Origin: Cloacibacillus porcorum
GTDB lineage: Bacteria; Synergistota; Synergistia; Synergistales; Synergistaceae
Assembly (NCBI RefSeq): GCF_001701045.1
Contig: NZ_CP016757.1
Coordinates: 2,630,219 to 2,694,218 of the forward strand
Length of the DNA: 64,000 nucleotides
Reading direction: 5' to 3'
Shown piece after piece: positions 7,980-15,291 of this stretch (position 1 is its first letter; each line of letters starts with the position of its first letter). The notes beneath the pieces were generated by a model that saw only the letters and a list, made by a program, of their open reading frames with translations, made no database searches and was not told where the DNA came from. A program made the position numbers and the translations under genes.

Positions 7980-9140
7980 ATGTCACTGTCTGAGAGGTTA
8001 GAAAAAGAGCTTATCGAATTTGCGCGTCAGCTTGTCCGTCTGCAGAGCTATTCCGACAATGAGGGCGCGGTCGCGGAGGCGGTCGTCGCCAAGATGCGCG
8101 AGCTGGGCTACGACGAGGCCTTTATCGACTCGACGGGCAACGCCGTCGGCTTTATCGGCGGCGGGGAGAGGCTGATACATTTCGACTCCCACATGGACAC
8201 CGTCGAGGTCAACGACGCGGAGGCGTGGCTGCTGCCGCCCTTCGCCGCGGAGATAAAGGAAGGGCGGCTCTACGGGCGCGGATCGGTGGACATGAAGTCC
8301 GCCCTCGCCGCCTCGGTATACGGCGCGGCCCTCGCGCGCGAACTGGGCTATGCCAAAGATAAAAGAATATGTGTGAGCGGCTCCGTCTGCGAAGAATACT
8401 GCGACGGCGAGAATATCAAAATGATGTACAAAGAGCTTTCGCTGCGCCCCGACTTCGTCGTGATCTGCGAACCCTCCGACAATGTGATAACGCTCGGCCA
8501 CAAGGGCAAGGCGCAGATGCGCATAAGGACCCACGGGCTCTCCGCGCACGGCTCGGCGCCGGAAAAGGGCATAAACGCCGTCTACGAGATGGCGGAGATC
8601 ATCGGGCGCGTGGAGGCCCTCAATAAGAGGCTCACGGATGAGGGCAGTCCCCACGGCACGATCGTGCTCTCCGATATCAGCTGCGTCACCGCCTCGCTGA
8701 ACGCGGTGCCCAGCGAAGCGGAGATATACCTTGACCGCCGCCTCGTGCTCGGTGAAACGGAGGAGAAGGTGCGCGCGGAGATGGAGGAGCTTGTCCGCGG
8801 CAAGCGCGCCTCCTGGGAGACAGGCACGCTGCGCCGCACCAGCTGGAAGGGCGCGCCGCTGGTCTACGAGCCTCTGCACATGGCCTGGAAGCTGGACGAA
8901 GAGTCGCCGCTCTTTTCCGCGGCAAACGCGGCCTATGCGGAGACCTTCGGCAAAGCCCCCGAGAGATACGACTTCTGGGACTTCGGCACCAACGCCGTCA
9001 CCCCCGTGAGCATGGGGATCGCCACGATCGGCTTCGGCCCCGGTGAATATAAGCTGGCCCACATGCGCGATGAAAACTGCGAAGTGGAAAAGATAACTGA
9101 CGCCGCGAAATTTTACGCGGCGCTGATCGGCAGACTTTAA
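7980..9140 (+). CDS. M20-family metallohydrolase, YgeY-like
   Basis: A 386-residue zinc hydrolase of the M20 peptidase/deacylase family. The metal ligands are in HFDSHMDTVEV (residues 67-77), GRGSVDMKSALAAS, and CEEYCDGEN; the dimerisation domain contains the YgeY-like stretch GLSAHGSAPEKGINAVYEM, and the last ligand histidine is in KLAHMRDENCEVE. It looks most like YgeY (annotated as selenium-metabolism hydrolase) rather than DapE or ArgE. The start ATG 7980 is chosen because GGAGGG lies 6 bases upstream; ATG 7950 and 7974 are badly spaced. It is followed after 11 bases by the Fe-S selenoprotein gene, with which it likely forms an operon. Confidence 0.87.
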   Translation: MSLSERLEKELIEFARQLVRLQSYSDNEGAVAEAVVAKMRELGYDEAFIDSTGNAVGFIGGGERLIHFDSHMDTVEVNDAEAWLLPPFAAEIKEGRLYGRGSVDMKSALAASVYGAALARELGYAKDKRICVSGSVCEEYCDGENIKMMYKELSLRPDFVVICEPSDNVITLGHKGKAQMRIRTHGLSAHGSAPEKGINAVYEMAEIIGRVEALNKRLTDEGSPHGTIVLSDISCVTASLNAVPSEAEIYLDRRLVLGETEEKVRAEMEELVRGKRASWETGTLRRTSWKGAPLVYEPLHMAWKLDEESPLFSAANAAYAETFGKAPERYDFWDFGTNAVTPVSMGIATIGFGPGEYKLAHMRDENCEVEKITDAAKFYAALIGRL

Positions 9141-9151
9141 GGAGAAATAGC

Positions 9152-9388
9152 TTGACTGCTGATAGGGCCGTGAGCCGCGGCGCGGAGGAGATAATCTGTC
9201 ACTGTTTTTCGTTTACTAGAGGCGATATCGAGAACGACTATATAAAAAACGGCCGCTCGACAGTCATGGAAAAGATCACGGCGGAGCTTGAGCGGGGCGG
9301 CTGCCGCTGCCACGAGAAAAATCCCCGCGGGACCTGATGTCTCGGCGACGTCCGCCGGGTCGTGGACGGTATCGCCGCACAAAGATAA
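9152..9388 (+). CDS. Small [2Fe-2S]-type selenoprotein (TGA read as Sec)
   Basis: TTG 9152 lies 6 bases behind AAGGAG and begins a short protein with cysteines C16-x-C18 and C51-x-C53, the spacing of BFD/CopZ-type 2Fe-2S domains (IICHCFSFTRGDIENDY... ERGGCRCHEKNPRGT). At 9335-9337 the frame meets TGA and then continues CLGDVRRVVDGIAAQR to TAA at 9386. From memory, the Csac_0668-type 2Fe-2S (seleno)protein family has NPxGxCCLGDV at this place with Cys or Sec, so TGA is read here as selenocysteine 62, giving 78 residues. A hairpin at 9344-9376 fits a bacterial SECIS. The upstream YgeY-like hydrolase and downstream DUF3842 fit a selenium-linked locus. If TGA were a stop, a truncated 61-residue protein would lack the conserved tail. 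Confidence 0.82.
9344..9376 (+). promoter_or_regulatory. Candidate bacterial SECIS hairpin
   Basis: Starting 7 bases after the TGA: GGCGA (9344-9348) pairs with TCGCC (9372-9376) and GTCC (9350-9353) with GGAC (9364-9367), leaving a 10-base apical loop containing GGGTCG at 17-26 bases from the TGA. Position and loop content match bacterial SECIS elements, which lie inside the coding sequence directly after the Sec codon. Confidence 0.62.
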
Positions 9389-9396
9389 AAGATAGA

Positions 9397-9444
9397 GACC
9401 GGTCCGCGGGACGCTATGGGCGTTTCGCGGACGGTCTTTTATTT
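9397..9444. terminator. Bidirectional terminator between selenoprotein gene and DUF3842
   Basis: GACC-G-GTCCGCG pairs with CGCGGAC-GGTC around a 17-base loop, followed by TTTTATTT on the plus strand; on the minus strand the stem is also followed by a T-rich run. It serves both converging genes. Confidence 0.75.
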
Positions 9445-9855
9445 ACCCTGCGGGAAAAGCCTCTGCAGCTCCTCCATCACACAATCCACAAGCCTGCCCA
9501 CGGAGAGGTCCGGCACGCCCGCAATGATGTTGTTGCAGCAGTTGACGGGGACGAGTATCCGCTTCGCGCCGCTGCGCGCGACGGCGGCCGCCATCACCGG
9601 CGTGATCTCGCCGAGCAGCGAGTCCGCGATCACGATCGCGACGGGGCCGATAATGACGTCAGCGTCGCGGCAGCAAACGACGACGGAATTTTCCCCCGTC
9701 GCGGCCCGGTTCGCCCCCGCCTTGAGCATCGCAGCCGCCGCGATGCTGTTGGTCCCCACCGCCGTCACCGAGGCCTCCGGCATCTTCGCCCTCACCGACT
9801 GCACGATCTGCCGCCCGATGCCGCCGCCCTGTCCGTCTATCACAAGTATGTTCAT
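9439..9855 (-). CDS. DUF3842 family protein
   Basis: A 138-residue protein beginning MNILVIDGQGGGIGRQIV, a Rossmann-like start with a glycine loop, then VGTNSIAAAAMLKAGA, ATGENSVVV and DADVIIGPVAIVIADSLLGEITPVM. These are the conserved blocks of DUF3842, a family of unknown function. ATG 9855 was chosen over upstream alternatives because the family starts at this residue and GAGAGG lies upstream. It converges on the selenoprotein gene; I recall this family near selenium-related or 2Fe-2S genes in anaerobes, but the functional link is inference. Confidence 0.85.
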   Translation of the reverse strand: MNILVIDGQGGGIGRQIVQSVRAKMPEASVTAVGTNSIAAAAMLKAGANRAATGENSVVVCCRDADVIIGPVAIVIADSLLGEITPVMAAAVARSGAKRILVPVNCCNNIIAGVPDLSVGRLVDCVMEELQRLFPQGK

Positions 9856-9932
9856 AGCTCGTCTACCTCTCAGCTCTATATTTTTCTGAGACAAGTATAC
9901 AACATAGGGAATTGCTGATTGACCGCTTCCAA

Positions 9933-9968
9933 TAAAAAAAAGGACCCCGGGTGTGCCGGCCGGGGCCC
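9933..9968 (-). terminator. Terminator of the TonB receptor gene
   Basis: On the minus strand GGGCCCCGG pairs with CCGGGGTCC and is followed by a run of T. Confidence 0.85.
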
Positions 9969-10006
9969 TCAGGCGGAAGGAAACTCTTGTCCTCTAAGGA
10001 CAGCTG

Positions 10007-11896
10007 TTAGAACTCGTAGGTCGCGGAGAGTATGAATCTGCGCTCCGGGTTGATGTAGCCGTTATTGTTAAGATAGAACTCTTTGTCAAAGAGGTTGACG
10101 CAGGCGAGCTTAATAGTCGTGCGGTCCACCTTCCATGACACCGCGGCGTTGACGATGAAGATATCTTCGTCGTCGTATACAGCGTTTGTAAGCTGGCGGT
10201 CTCCGTAGTAATGGGCGGACAGCTCGGCGTTCCAGGGGTCTTTCTTGAAGTTCAGTATTCCAGAGATATCCCAGCGCGGCATATTCGAACGCGTCCAGTC
10301 AGAACTGCCTGTCTTTTCTTCCGCGTGCAGATACGATAGTCCCTGCCTGTAAGACCAGTTCTCATGGAAATTCCACTTGTACTGTCCCTCAAATCCCCAG
10401 GCGCGGTATTCGTCGACGTTGATGTATTGTGTATAGCTGTCGTTCATATTGATTTTATCTTCCATATCCATATAGAACACATTAAAACTCCATGGATTTA
10501 TGGCTGTATTGTCTTTGACTCCGATATCATACGTCCAGCCTTTTTCCGGCTTTAGGTTGTGGTTCCCAATAACCCAGTTACTCTCGTCTCCAAATATCTG
10601 ATAAAAGCTCGGCATTGAGAAATAGCGCCCAGCAGTAACATAATACAATAACCCGTTTTTGTTCGCCCAATTCAAAGAAAACCGTGGTATGAATTCATGC
10701 GCATCATCTCCACTATCGATATCCCAATATTCATATCGGAGGCCAATATCAAACGCCGCATCACCTATGGGAATTGAAGTTTCCATATAAGGCGCATATT
10801 CGCTTCTAGTTTTGTCATATATATCATCGATGAAATTGGAAACTGAGACGTTTCCATTTTCATGTCTGAAATCCATGCCAAAAACAAACGGAAGCGTACC
10901 AATTTCCTGTTTTCTATTGTAAGTCGCTCCGAAGACTTTATCTCTGTAATGTGTCATAGATGACATAGGATCTGTGTAATTATAGGTATAATCACGTTTA
11001 TTGTCATAATAATAGAGGCGGCCAGTATTTACGCCATCAGCATAATTCAAAAGAAAACGCTTATACTCGTTTTTCTGCTTGTCATTCGCTGTACTCGCAC
11101 CATAGGTGTTATCCCATTCAGATTTATAATCTCCAAGCTCAGCCTTGAACGCCCAAGGACCTTTAGTGAAACCGAAGGAATAATCATTTCCTCTAAATTC
11201 CCTCCCATAGTCATAAAGTCCTTTTGCTGGGTCAGCAAGCTTTATCTTTGTCTCACCCTCTTGAGTTCTCGTATATCCGGCAAAAACTCTAAGGTCATTG
11301 CTTAGCAACACTGTTCCGCGAACATTGCCACGGAACCATTCCTTGTTACCGCCTTCCAAGGTCATACTGCCAGCAGACTTATCTGTTGGCTTACGCGTGA
11401 TTATATTAATGACACCACCAGCAGCGTTTGAGCCATAAATTGCGGAGCCCGCACCTTTTACTATCTCGATACGTTCTACATCTGTCAAAGATACGCTACG
11501 TAAATCAAAAGGGTTCCCCATCGCCCCTGTTCCATAATTAGTCCCCATGTAAGGGACACCATCAACAAGTAGCAAGACTTCCGACGTTAGCCCACGAACA
11601 CTGACATACTTATCCTGCGCCATCGAAGCGCTGTTCAAAAGTCCGTTGACGCCCGGCACCTTCGACAGCACATCCTGTACGTCGCGCGCGGCGCTGTTGT
11701 CGATATCCTCGCGCGTGATGACGTAGGTCTGCGCCGGTACGTCCGCCGTCGATTCCGCAAGGCGCGAACCGGTGACCTCCACCGCGGCGACCTCCGCCAC
11801 GTCGGCGCTGACTGCCTTCTCCGCCGCGAACGCCGGCAGGGCAAGCAATGACGAGAACAAGAAAACAGCCGCTGTTTTCCTCCACAGATGATACAT
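10007..11896 (-). CDS. btuB: TonB-dependent outer membrane receptor, BtuB-like
   Basis: A 629-residue outer-membrane receptor. Residues 1-24 are a signal peptide ending PAFA. The plug domain follows, with DVPAQTYVITREDI, DVLSKVPGVN, VSVRGL, LLLVDGVPYMG and VERIEIVKGAGSAIYGSNAAGGVINIITRK. The rest alternates strands of a 22-stranded barrel and ends with the outer-membrane signature aromatic residue (LSATYEF). A cobalamin riboswitch and terminator in its leader argue for corrinoid uptake. The middle of the gene (about 10400-11600) is clearly AT-richer than both its ends and its neighbours, suggesting recombination or foreign origin of the barrel. No TonB box was identified with confidence. Confidence 0.9.
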   Translation of the reverse strand: MYHLWRKTAAVFLFSSLLALPAFAAEKAVSADVAEVAAVEVTGSRLAESTADVPAQTYVITREDIDNSAARDVQDVLSKVPGVNGLLNSASMAQDKYVSVRGLTSEVLLLVDGVPYMGTNYGTGAMGNPFDLRSVSLTDVERIEIVKGAGSAIYGSNAAGGVINIITRKPTDKSAGSMTLEGGNKEWFRGNVRGTVLLSNDLRVFAGYTRTQEGETKIKLADPAKGLYDYGREFRGNDYSFGFTKGPWAFKAELGDYKSEWDNTYGASTANDKQKNEYKRFLLNYADGVNTGRLYYYDNKRDYTYNYTDPMSSMTHYRDKVFGATYNRKQEIGTLPFVFGMDFRHENGNVSVSNFIDDIYDKTRSEYAPYMETSIPIGDAAFDIGLRYEYWDIDSGDDAHEFIPRFSLNWANKNGLLYYVTAGRYFSMPSFYQIFGDESNWVIGNHNLKPEKGWTYDIGVKDNTAINPWSFNVFYMDMEDKINMNDSYTQYINVDEYRAWGFEGQYKWNFHENWSYRQGLSYLHAEEKTGSSDWTRSNMPRWDISGILNFKKDPWNAELSAHYYGDRQLTNAVYDDEDIFIVNAAVSWKVDRTTIKLACVNLFDKEFYLNNNGYINPERRFILSATYEF

Positions 11897-11929
11897 AAAA
11901 ACACTCCCTCTGTTAAATTTTTACAAACA

Positions 11930-11969
11930 AAAACAAAAAGGCAGAGGCCCCAAAGACGGAGCCTCTGCC
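11930..11969 (-). terminator. Expression-platform terminator of the cobalamin riboswitch
   Basis: On the minus strand GGCAGAGGC pairs with GCCTCTGCC (11961-11969 with 11940-11948) and is followed by TTTTTGTTTTTG, 35-75 bases before the receptor start. It sits directly behind the aptamer, so effector binding would presumably stop transcription. Confidence 0.82.
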
Positions 11970-12019
11970 ATATACACCAAGCAGACGCTGCTACTCGCCC
12001 TCGCAAGCTGCAACTCATA

Positions 12020-12185
12020 CGGATACGGCAGATATTCTGACTCCTGATCATCCTACCGGCGCGCCTTCCCGCCTTCGGCAGTGGCACGGTGCGCTTTCGT
12101 CCCAGTTACAGCAACGGGGTTGTTCCGGATTCTCACCGGATTCCCTGACTGTATTCCGTTACAATATTCTTTTGTCCTGTTATTC
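12020..12185 (-). promoter_or_regulatory. Cobalamin riboswitch (AdoCbl class)
   Basis: Read on the minus strand, the conserved cobalamin-aptamer blocks occur in order: GGGAATCCGGTGAGAATCC (12126-12144), GAC.AAAGCGC, GCCACTGCC, GAAGGCGGGAAGGC, TAGGATGATC and GGAGTCAGAATATCTGCCG (about 12025-12043). This is a canonical B12 box arrangement upstream of a TonB receptor gene. The exact ends of the outer stem are approximate. Confidence 0.92.
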
Positions 12186-12349
12186 TACACTATGGCCGGT
12201 TGTTTTGTCAGCAATATATCCATATCCTGCGGATTATTTTGCTCCTTTCGCGGCGGCGGACGCTTACTATTCCATATCCCTGTCATGATACAATGATAGT
12301 GTATAAAAATTCACCGGCGGGAGTCCCCGCGGAGAGAAGGCGGCGGCCA

Positions 12350-12778
12350 ATGTTTGAAAAAATACCCTCTGATGAAGAGCTGCGCGCCCTCGTCGGCGAA
12401 GGGCTCTTTGCAGTATGGAAAGGGCTCCGTTCCATGATAGAGGCCAGTTACGACATGACCGGAAGCTGGAACGGCGGCGGCCGGCTGTGGCTCTATGAAT
12501 ATAAATACCGCCGCGGCGGAAAGACTCTCTGCTCACTATACGCGAAAGAAAAGGCCGTCGGCTTCATGGTGATATTCGGCCGGACGGAGAGAGCGAAGTT
12601 CGAGTCTGAGAGGGAGACTTTCTCCCAAAAGACGCGGGAGATGTATGACGGCGCGAAAACCTATCACGACGGGAAATGGATGATGTTCGAACCGGCGGAT
12701 GAGTCCCTCTTTCCCGATCTCATCAGGCTGCTGCAAATCAAAAGAAGACCCAACCGGCCGGACAAACAGGAGCCGTAA
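12350..12778 (+). CDS. DUF3788 family protein
   Basis: A 142-residue cytoplasmic protein with the family blocks PSDEELRALVGEG, YDMTGSWNGGGRLWLYEYKYRRGGKTLCSLYAKEKAVGFMVIFGR and the late YHDGKWMMFE. DUF3788 has no assigned biochemical function. ATG 12350 is used, with GGAGAGAAGG about 9 bases upstream; the longer frame would run through the AT-rich leader of the divergent receptor gene. Six bases separate its end from the next gene, suggesting a two-gene operon. Confidence 0.82.
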   Translation: MFEKIPSDEELRALVGEGLFAVWKGLRSMIEASYDMTGSWNGGGRLWLYEYKYRRGGKTLCSLYAKEKAVGFMVIFGRTERAKFESERETFSQKTREMYDGAKTYHDGKWMMFEPADESLFPDLIRLLQIKRRPNRPDKQEP

Positions 12779-12783
12779 AAACA

Positions 12784-13056
12784 ATGAAAAGCGATCTAAG
12801 AAAAATTCCCGGCATCGGGGAGAATATGGAGCGTCATCTTATGAACATCGGCATCAGCTCCGTCGAAGAGCTGATAGGCAAGGAGCCGGAGGCGCTCTTT
12901 GAGCGGGACTGCCTCTTTAAGGGTTTCCGCGACGATCCCTGCGTACTCTATGTCTTCCGGCTCGCCGTCTATTACGCGGAAAACAAAGAGCGTGACCCGG
13001 AAAAGCTAAAATGGTGGTACTGGAAGGATAAGGAGTATCATCCGCGGGGCGGCTAA
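12784..13056 (+). CDS. Helix-hairpin-helix protein, Cdd1 (pathogenicity locus) family
   Basis: A 90-residue protein opening with LRKIPGIGENMERHLMNIGI, a helix-hairpin-helix of the DNA-binding type, followed by VEELIGKEPEALFERDCLFKGFRDDPCVLYVFRLAVYYAENKERDPEKLKWWYWKD, the conserved body of the Cdd1-like family. Function is unproven; a nucleic-acid contact is likely from the fold. It lies six bases behind the DUF3788 gene, a pairing that suggests co-expression. Confidence 0.87.
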   Translation: MKSDLRKIPGIGENMERHLMNIGISSVEELIGKEPEALFERDCLFKGFRDDPCVLYVFRLAVYYAENKERDPEKLKWWYWKDKEYHPRGG

Positions 13057-13078
13057 GTTACGGCCATTCGCGCGTATG

Positions 13079-13477
13079 TCAGTATTCCACGTGTGCCGCG
13101 TACGGGAGCAGTTCTTTTGCGCCTATTTTGAAGGGGGCATCCTCTCCCATCAGGATGACCTGACACTCGGGCATGTAGTCCGAAAGTATCTGACGGCAGT
13201 TGCCGCATGGCGGGATTATCTCTTCACCGCGCTCACCGCGCACCGCGACTATCGTCTCAAACAGGCGCTCCCCCGCGGTTATCGCCGTACCGATAGCCAC
13301 CTGTTCCGCGCAGGCGCCGTGCAGAGAATAGACGTTGACACCGACATATATCTTACCGTCAGGGCAGCGTACCGCCGCGCCGACGGTGTGGCGGTATCCG
13401 CCGTGGTCATAGTTTGCCGTTATCGCCTCGCGCGCCATTTTCAGGAGCTCAATATCCGCCTCGTTAAGTTTTATCAT
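13079..13477 (-). CDS. Cytidine/blasticidin-S deaminase-type zinc deaminase
   Basis: A 132-residue deaminase of the CDA fold. Zinc-binding motifs are GACAEQVAIG (residues 54-63, Cys and catalytic Glu) and PPCGNCRQIL (89-98). The segment around YRHTVGAAV and GVNVYSLHG resembles both small tetrameric cytidine deaminases and blasticidin-S deaminases, so the nucleoside substrate is uncertain; pyrimidine salvage is the default reading. ATG 13477 has GCGGAG at 6 bases, whereas the in-frame ATG 13492 has no ribosome-binding site. Its start lies about 50 bases behind the end of the phosphoesterase gene on the same strand. Confidence 0.87.
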   Translation of the reverse strand: MIKLNEADIELLKMAREAITANYDHGGYRHTVGAAVRCPDGKIYVGVNVYSLHGACAEQVAIGTAITAGERLFETIVAVRGERGEEIIPPCGNCRQILSDYMPECQVILMGEDAPFKIGAKELLPYAAHVEY

Positions 13478-13524
13478 GCCATTCTCCGCCATCTTATGAT
13501 TATGGATTTCTCTCAAAATGTATC

Positions 13525-14664
13525 TTAGTCGGAGGCGGAGAGATTCATCACCGTTATCTCCGCCGGCACTCCGAGACGCGTCAGGAAGCCGTTCCAGATA
13601 CCCGTGCCAGGAGAGACGTAGAGCTTCATGCCGTCCACCTCGTACCAGCCGTTGACATAGCCGCCGTTGAATTTTTTCACGAGCTGCGAGAGGCCCGGAA
13701 CCATGCCGCCGTGGGTATGGCCGGAGAGCTGAAGGTCGGCTCCCGCCGCCGCGTTTCTCTTCGCCGCGCCCGGCTGGTGGTCGAGAATTATTTTGGGCAC
13801 CCCGGCAGCCACACCGGCAAGAGCCTTTTTCACATCGGGCGCCTCGGCGTTCGCAAAACGCAGCGCCGCGAGGTCGGCGACTCCCGCGACGGCGATATTT
13901 TTGCCGCCGCGCTCTATCAGGCGGTGCTCGTTGAGAAGTATCTTTATCCCCAGTGAGCCTTCGAGAAAATCCTTCCATTCTTTAGCGTTGAAGTAATATT
14001 CATGGTTCCCCAGTACGCCGCAGACGCCGTATGGCGCGGACAGCCCCGCGAGCGGCGCGATATCGGCGCTCCTTTCGCTGACCAGACCGTCGATAAAGTC
14101 TCCCGTTATGAGGATCAGGTCCGGCGAGAGAGCGTTAACTCTTTTCACAAGCGCCTCTGCATAATCGGCGCGGCGGGAGGCGCTTATGTGTATGTCGCTG
14201 AGCAGCACTGCCTTGAAGCCGCTGAACTCCGGCGGCAGCTTAGGCAGCGATACCTCCATCTCATGTATCCGCGGCAGCCTCTGCGCCTCGTATGTGCCGT
14301 AGACCGAGACCGAAACAGCGGCGGCGGCGAATATCAGGGCCATCCCCACCGTGAGGGAGATATGCGGCGCCGAGGGAGAAAATAGTCTCGCTGCGGCGAG
14401 AACTATCAGCAGAAGATCTTTCAGCAGCGTAAAGATAAAGAGCAGAAAGAGCGCGCCGAAGGCGACGCCGTAAAGCTCGATGAGCCACCGGGGCAGCTCA
14501 GGAGAAAAGAAATTGCCGCCGACAGCGGCAAAGAACTGCTGCTTGAGCGACGCCGCGCACAGCAGGGCCGCTAACGCCGCCTTGGTATAAACGCTGAGCG
14601 GAAGCGGCAAAACGAGGCGGAGCCAGACATATATAAACAGGATCAACGGTATCATTCTAAACAT
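13525..14664 (-). CDS. Membrane-anchored metallophosphoesterase (YkuE/YaeI-like)
   Basis: A 379-residue protein with three to four hydrophobic helices in the first 130 residues and a calcineurin-like phosphoesterase domain after it. Metal-binding motifs appear in order: LLSDIHIS, ITGDFIDG, LGNHEYY, ILDHQP and SGHTHGG. Similar proteins are phospholipid-head-group or UDP-sugar-lipid phosphoesterases, but the substrate here is unknown. The last residues are followed closely by the deaminase gene, suggesting one transcript. No strong ribosome-binding site precedes ATG 14664. Confidence 0.88.
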   Translation of the reverse strand: MFRMIPLILFIYVWLRLVLPLPLSVYTKAALAALLCAASLKQQFFAAVGGNFFSPELPRWLIELYGVAFGALFLLFIFTLLKDLLLIVLAAARLFSPSAPHISLTVGMALIFAAAAVSVSVYGTYEAQRLPRIHEMEVSLPKLPPEFSGFKAVLLSDIHISASRRADYAEALVKRVNALSPDLILITGDFIDGLVSERSADIAPLAGLSAPYGVCGVLGNHEYYFNAKEWKDFLEGSLGIKILLNEHRLIERGGKNIAVAGVADLAALRFANAEAPDVKKALAGVAAGVPKIILDHQPGAAKRNAAAGADLQLSGHTHGGMVPGLSQLVKKFNGGYVNGWYEVDGMKLYVSPGTGIWNGFLTRLGVPAEITVMNLSASD

Positions 14665-14773
14665 GTTGGCTAGTATATCGGTTAGAGTTTACTCTAGTCA
14701 ACCGTATCTATTGTAAGTGCAGGGCAAACGCATAAGTAAAGCCGAAAAGGATATAAATAGCGATTTAACCTTT

Positions 14774-15000
14774 CTTTTGACTTTACCCTTACAGCCTCCC
14801 TCTCCGAGGGAGGTGTCGGCCGCCTGCTTTTTGCGGCTGACGGAAGGAGTGTTGCTCTGTTTGGCGCGGAAACCGCGTCAAACAGAGTCCGCGGCAAAGG
14901 CCGCGGGAGAACCGAAGGTCAACTCTCCCTCAGTCTCGGCGGAAAAACACCGCCGAGCCAGCTCCCTCACAGAGGGCGCCTTTAAGGGCAAAGTCAAAAG
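14774..15000 (+). repeat. Dispersed hairpin-rich element, copy 1 (227 bp)
   Basis: Bounded by an 18-bp terminal inverted repeat, CTTTTGACTTTACCCTTA (14774-14791) and TAAGGGCAAAGTCAAAAG (14983-15000), one mismatch. Inside are several perfect hairpins, for example CTCTGTTTGGCGCGG.. with its complement, CCTCCCTC/GAGGGAGG and CGGCGG..CCGCCG. Two further copies occur in this window. It has no convincing coding capacity and resembles a miniature inverted-repeat element. Confidence 0.85.
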
Positions 15001-15291
15001 CTAAACCGCAATTTACCTCTTTTCCTATCCGAAGCTAAATCGGCGTTTAGAAGTGCGAGTTGCTAAATAAAATGGGGACCCAGATACCGGAGCCGTATCT
15101 TCATACGGTGAGGATTCGGGGGGCCCGTTTTATGACGCATACGGTGCTTATTCGCGCCGATTTGTTGTTTTAGCCTCCGACCTCTATTAACGCGTCCGCC
15201 TGCTTGTAAGCGGCGGCGTATTTACCTAAAATATAGTGGCGGCGCGCAGCGGAACCACTCGCCGCGGTAAAGAAATTTTGGAGGAGATACG
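15001..15291. other. Intergenic flank shared with repeat copy 3
   Basis: The bases from about 15020 to 15110 (GCTAAATCGGCGTTTAGAAG, then GCTAAATAA and ACCGGAGCCGTATCTTCATACGG) closely match the right flank of copy 3 at 39533-39606, although the cores are in opposite orientations. The rest should contain the promoter of the 5'-nucleotidase gene; I see no clear consensus. Confidence 0.6.
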
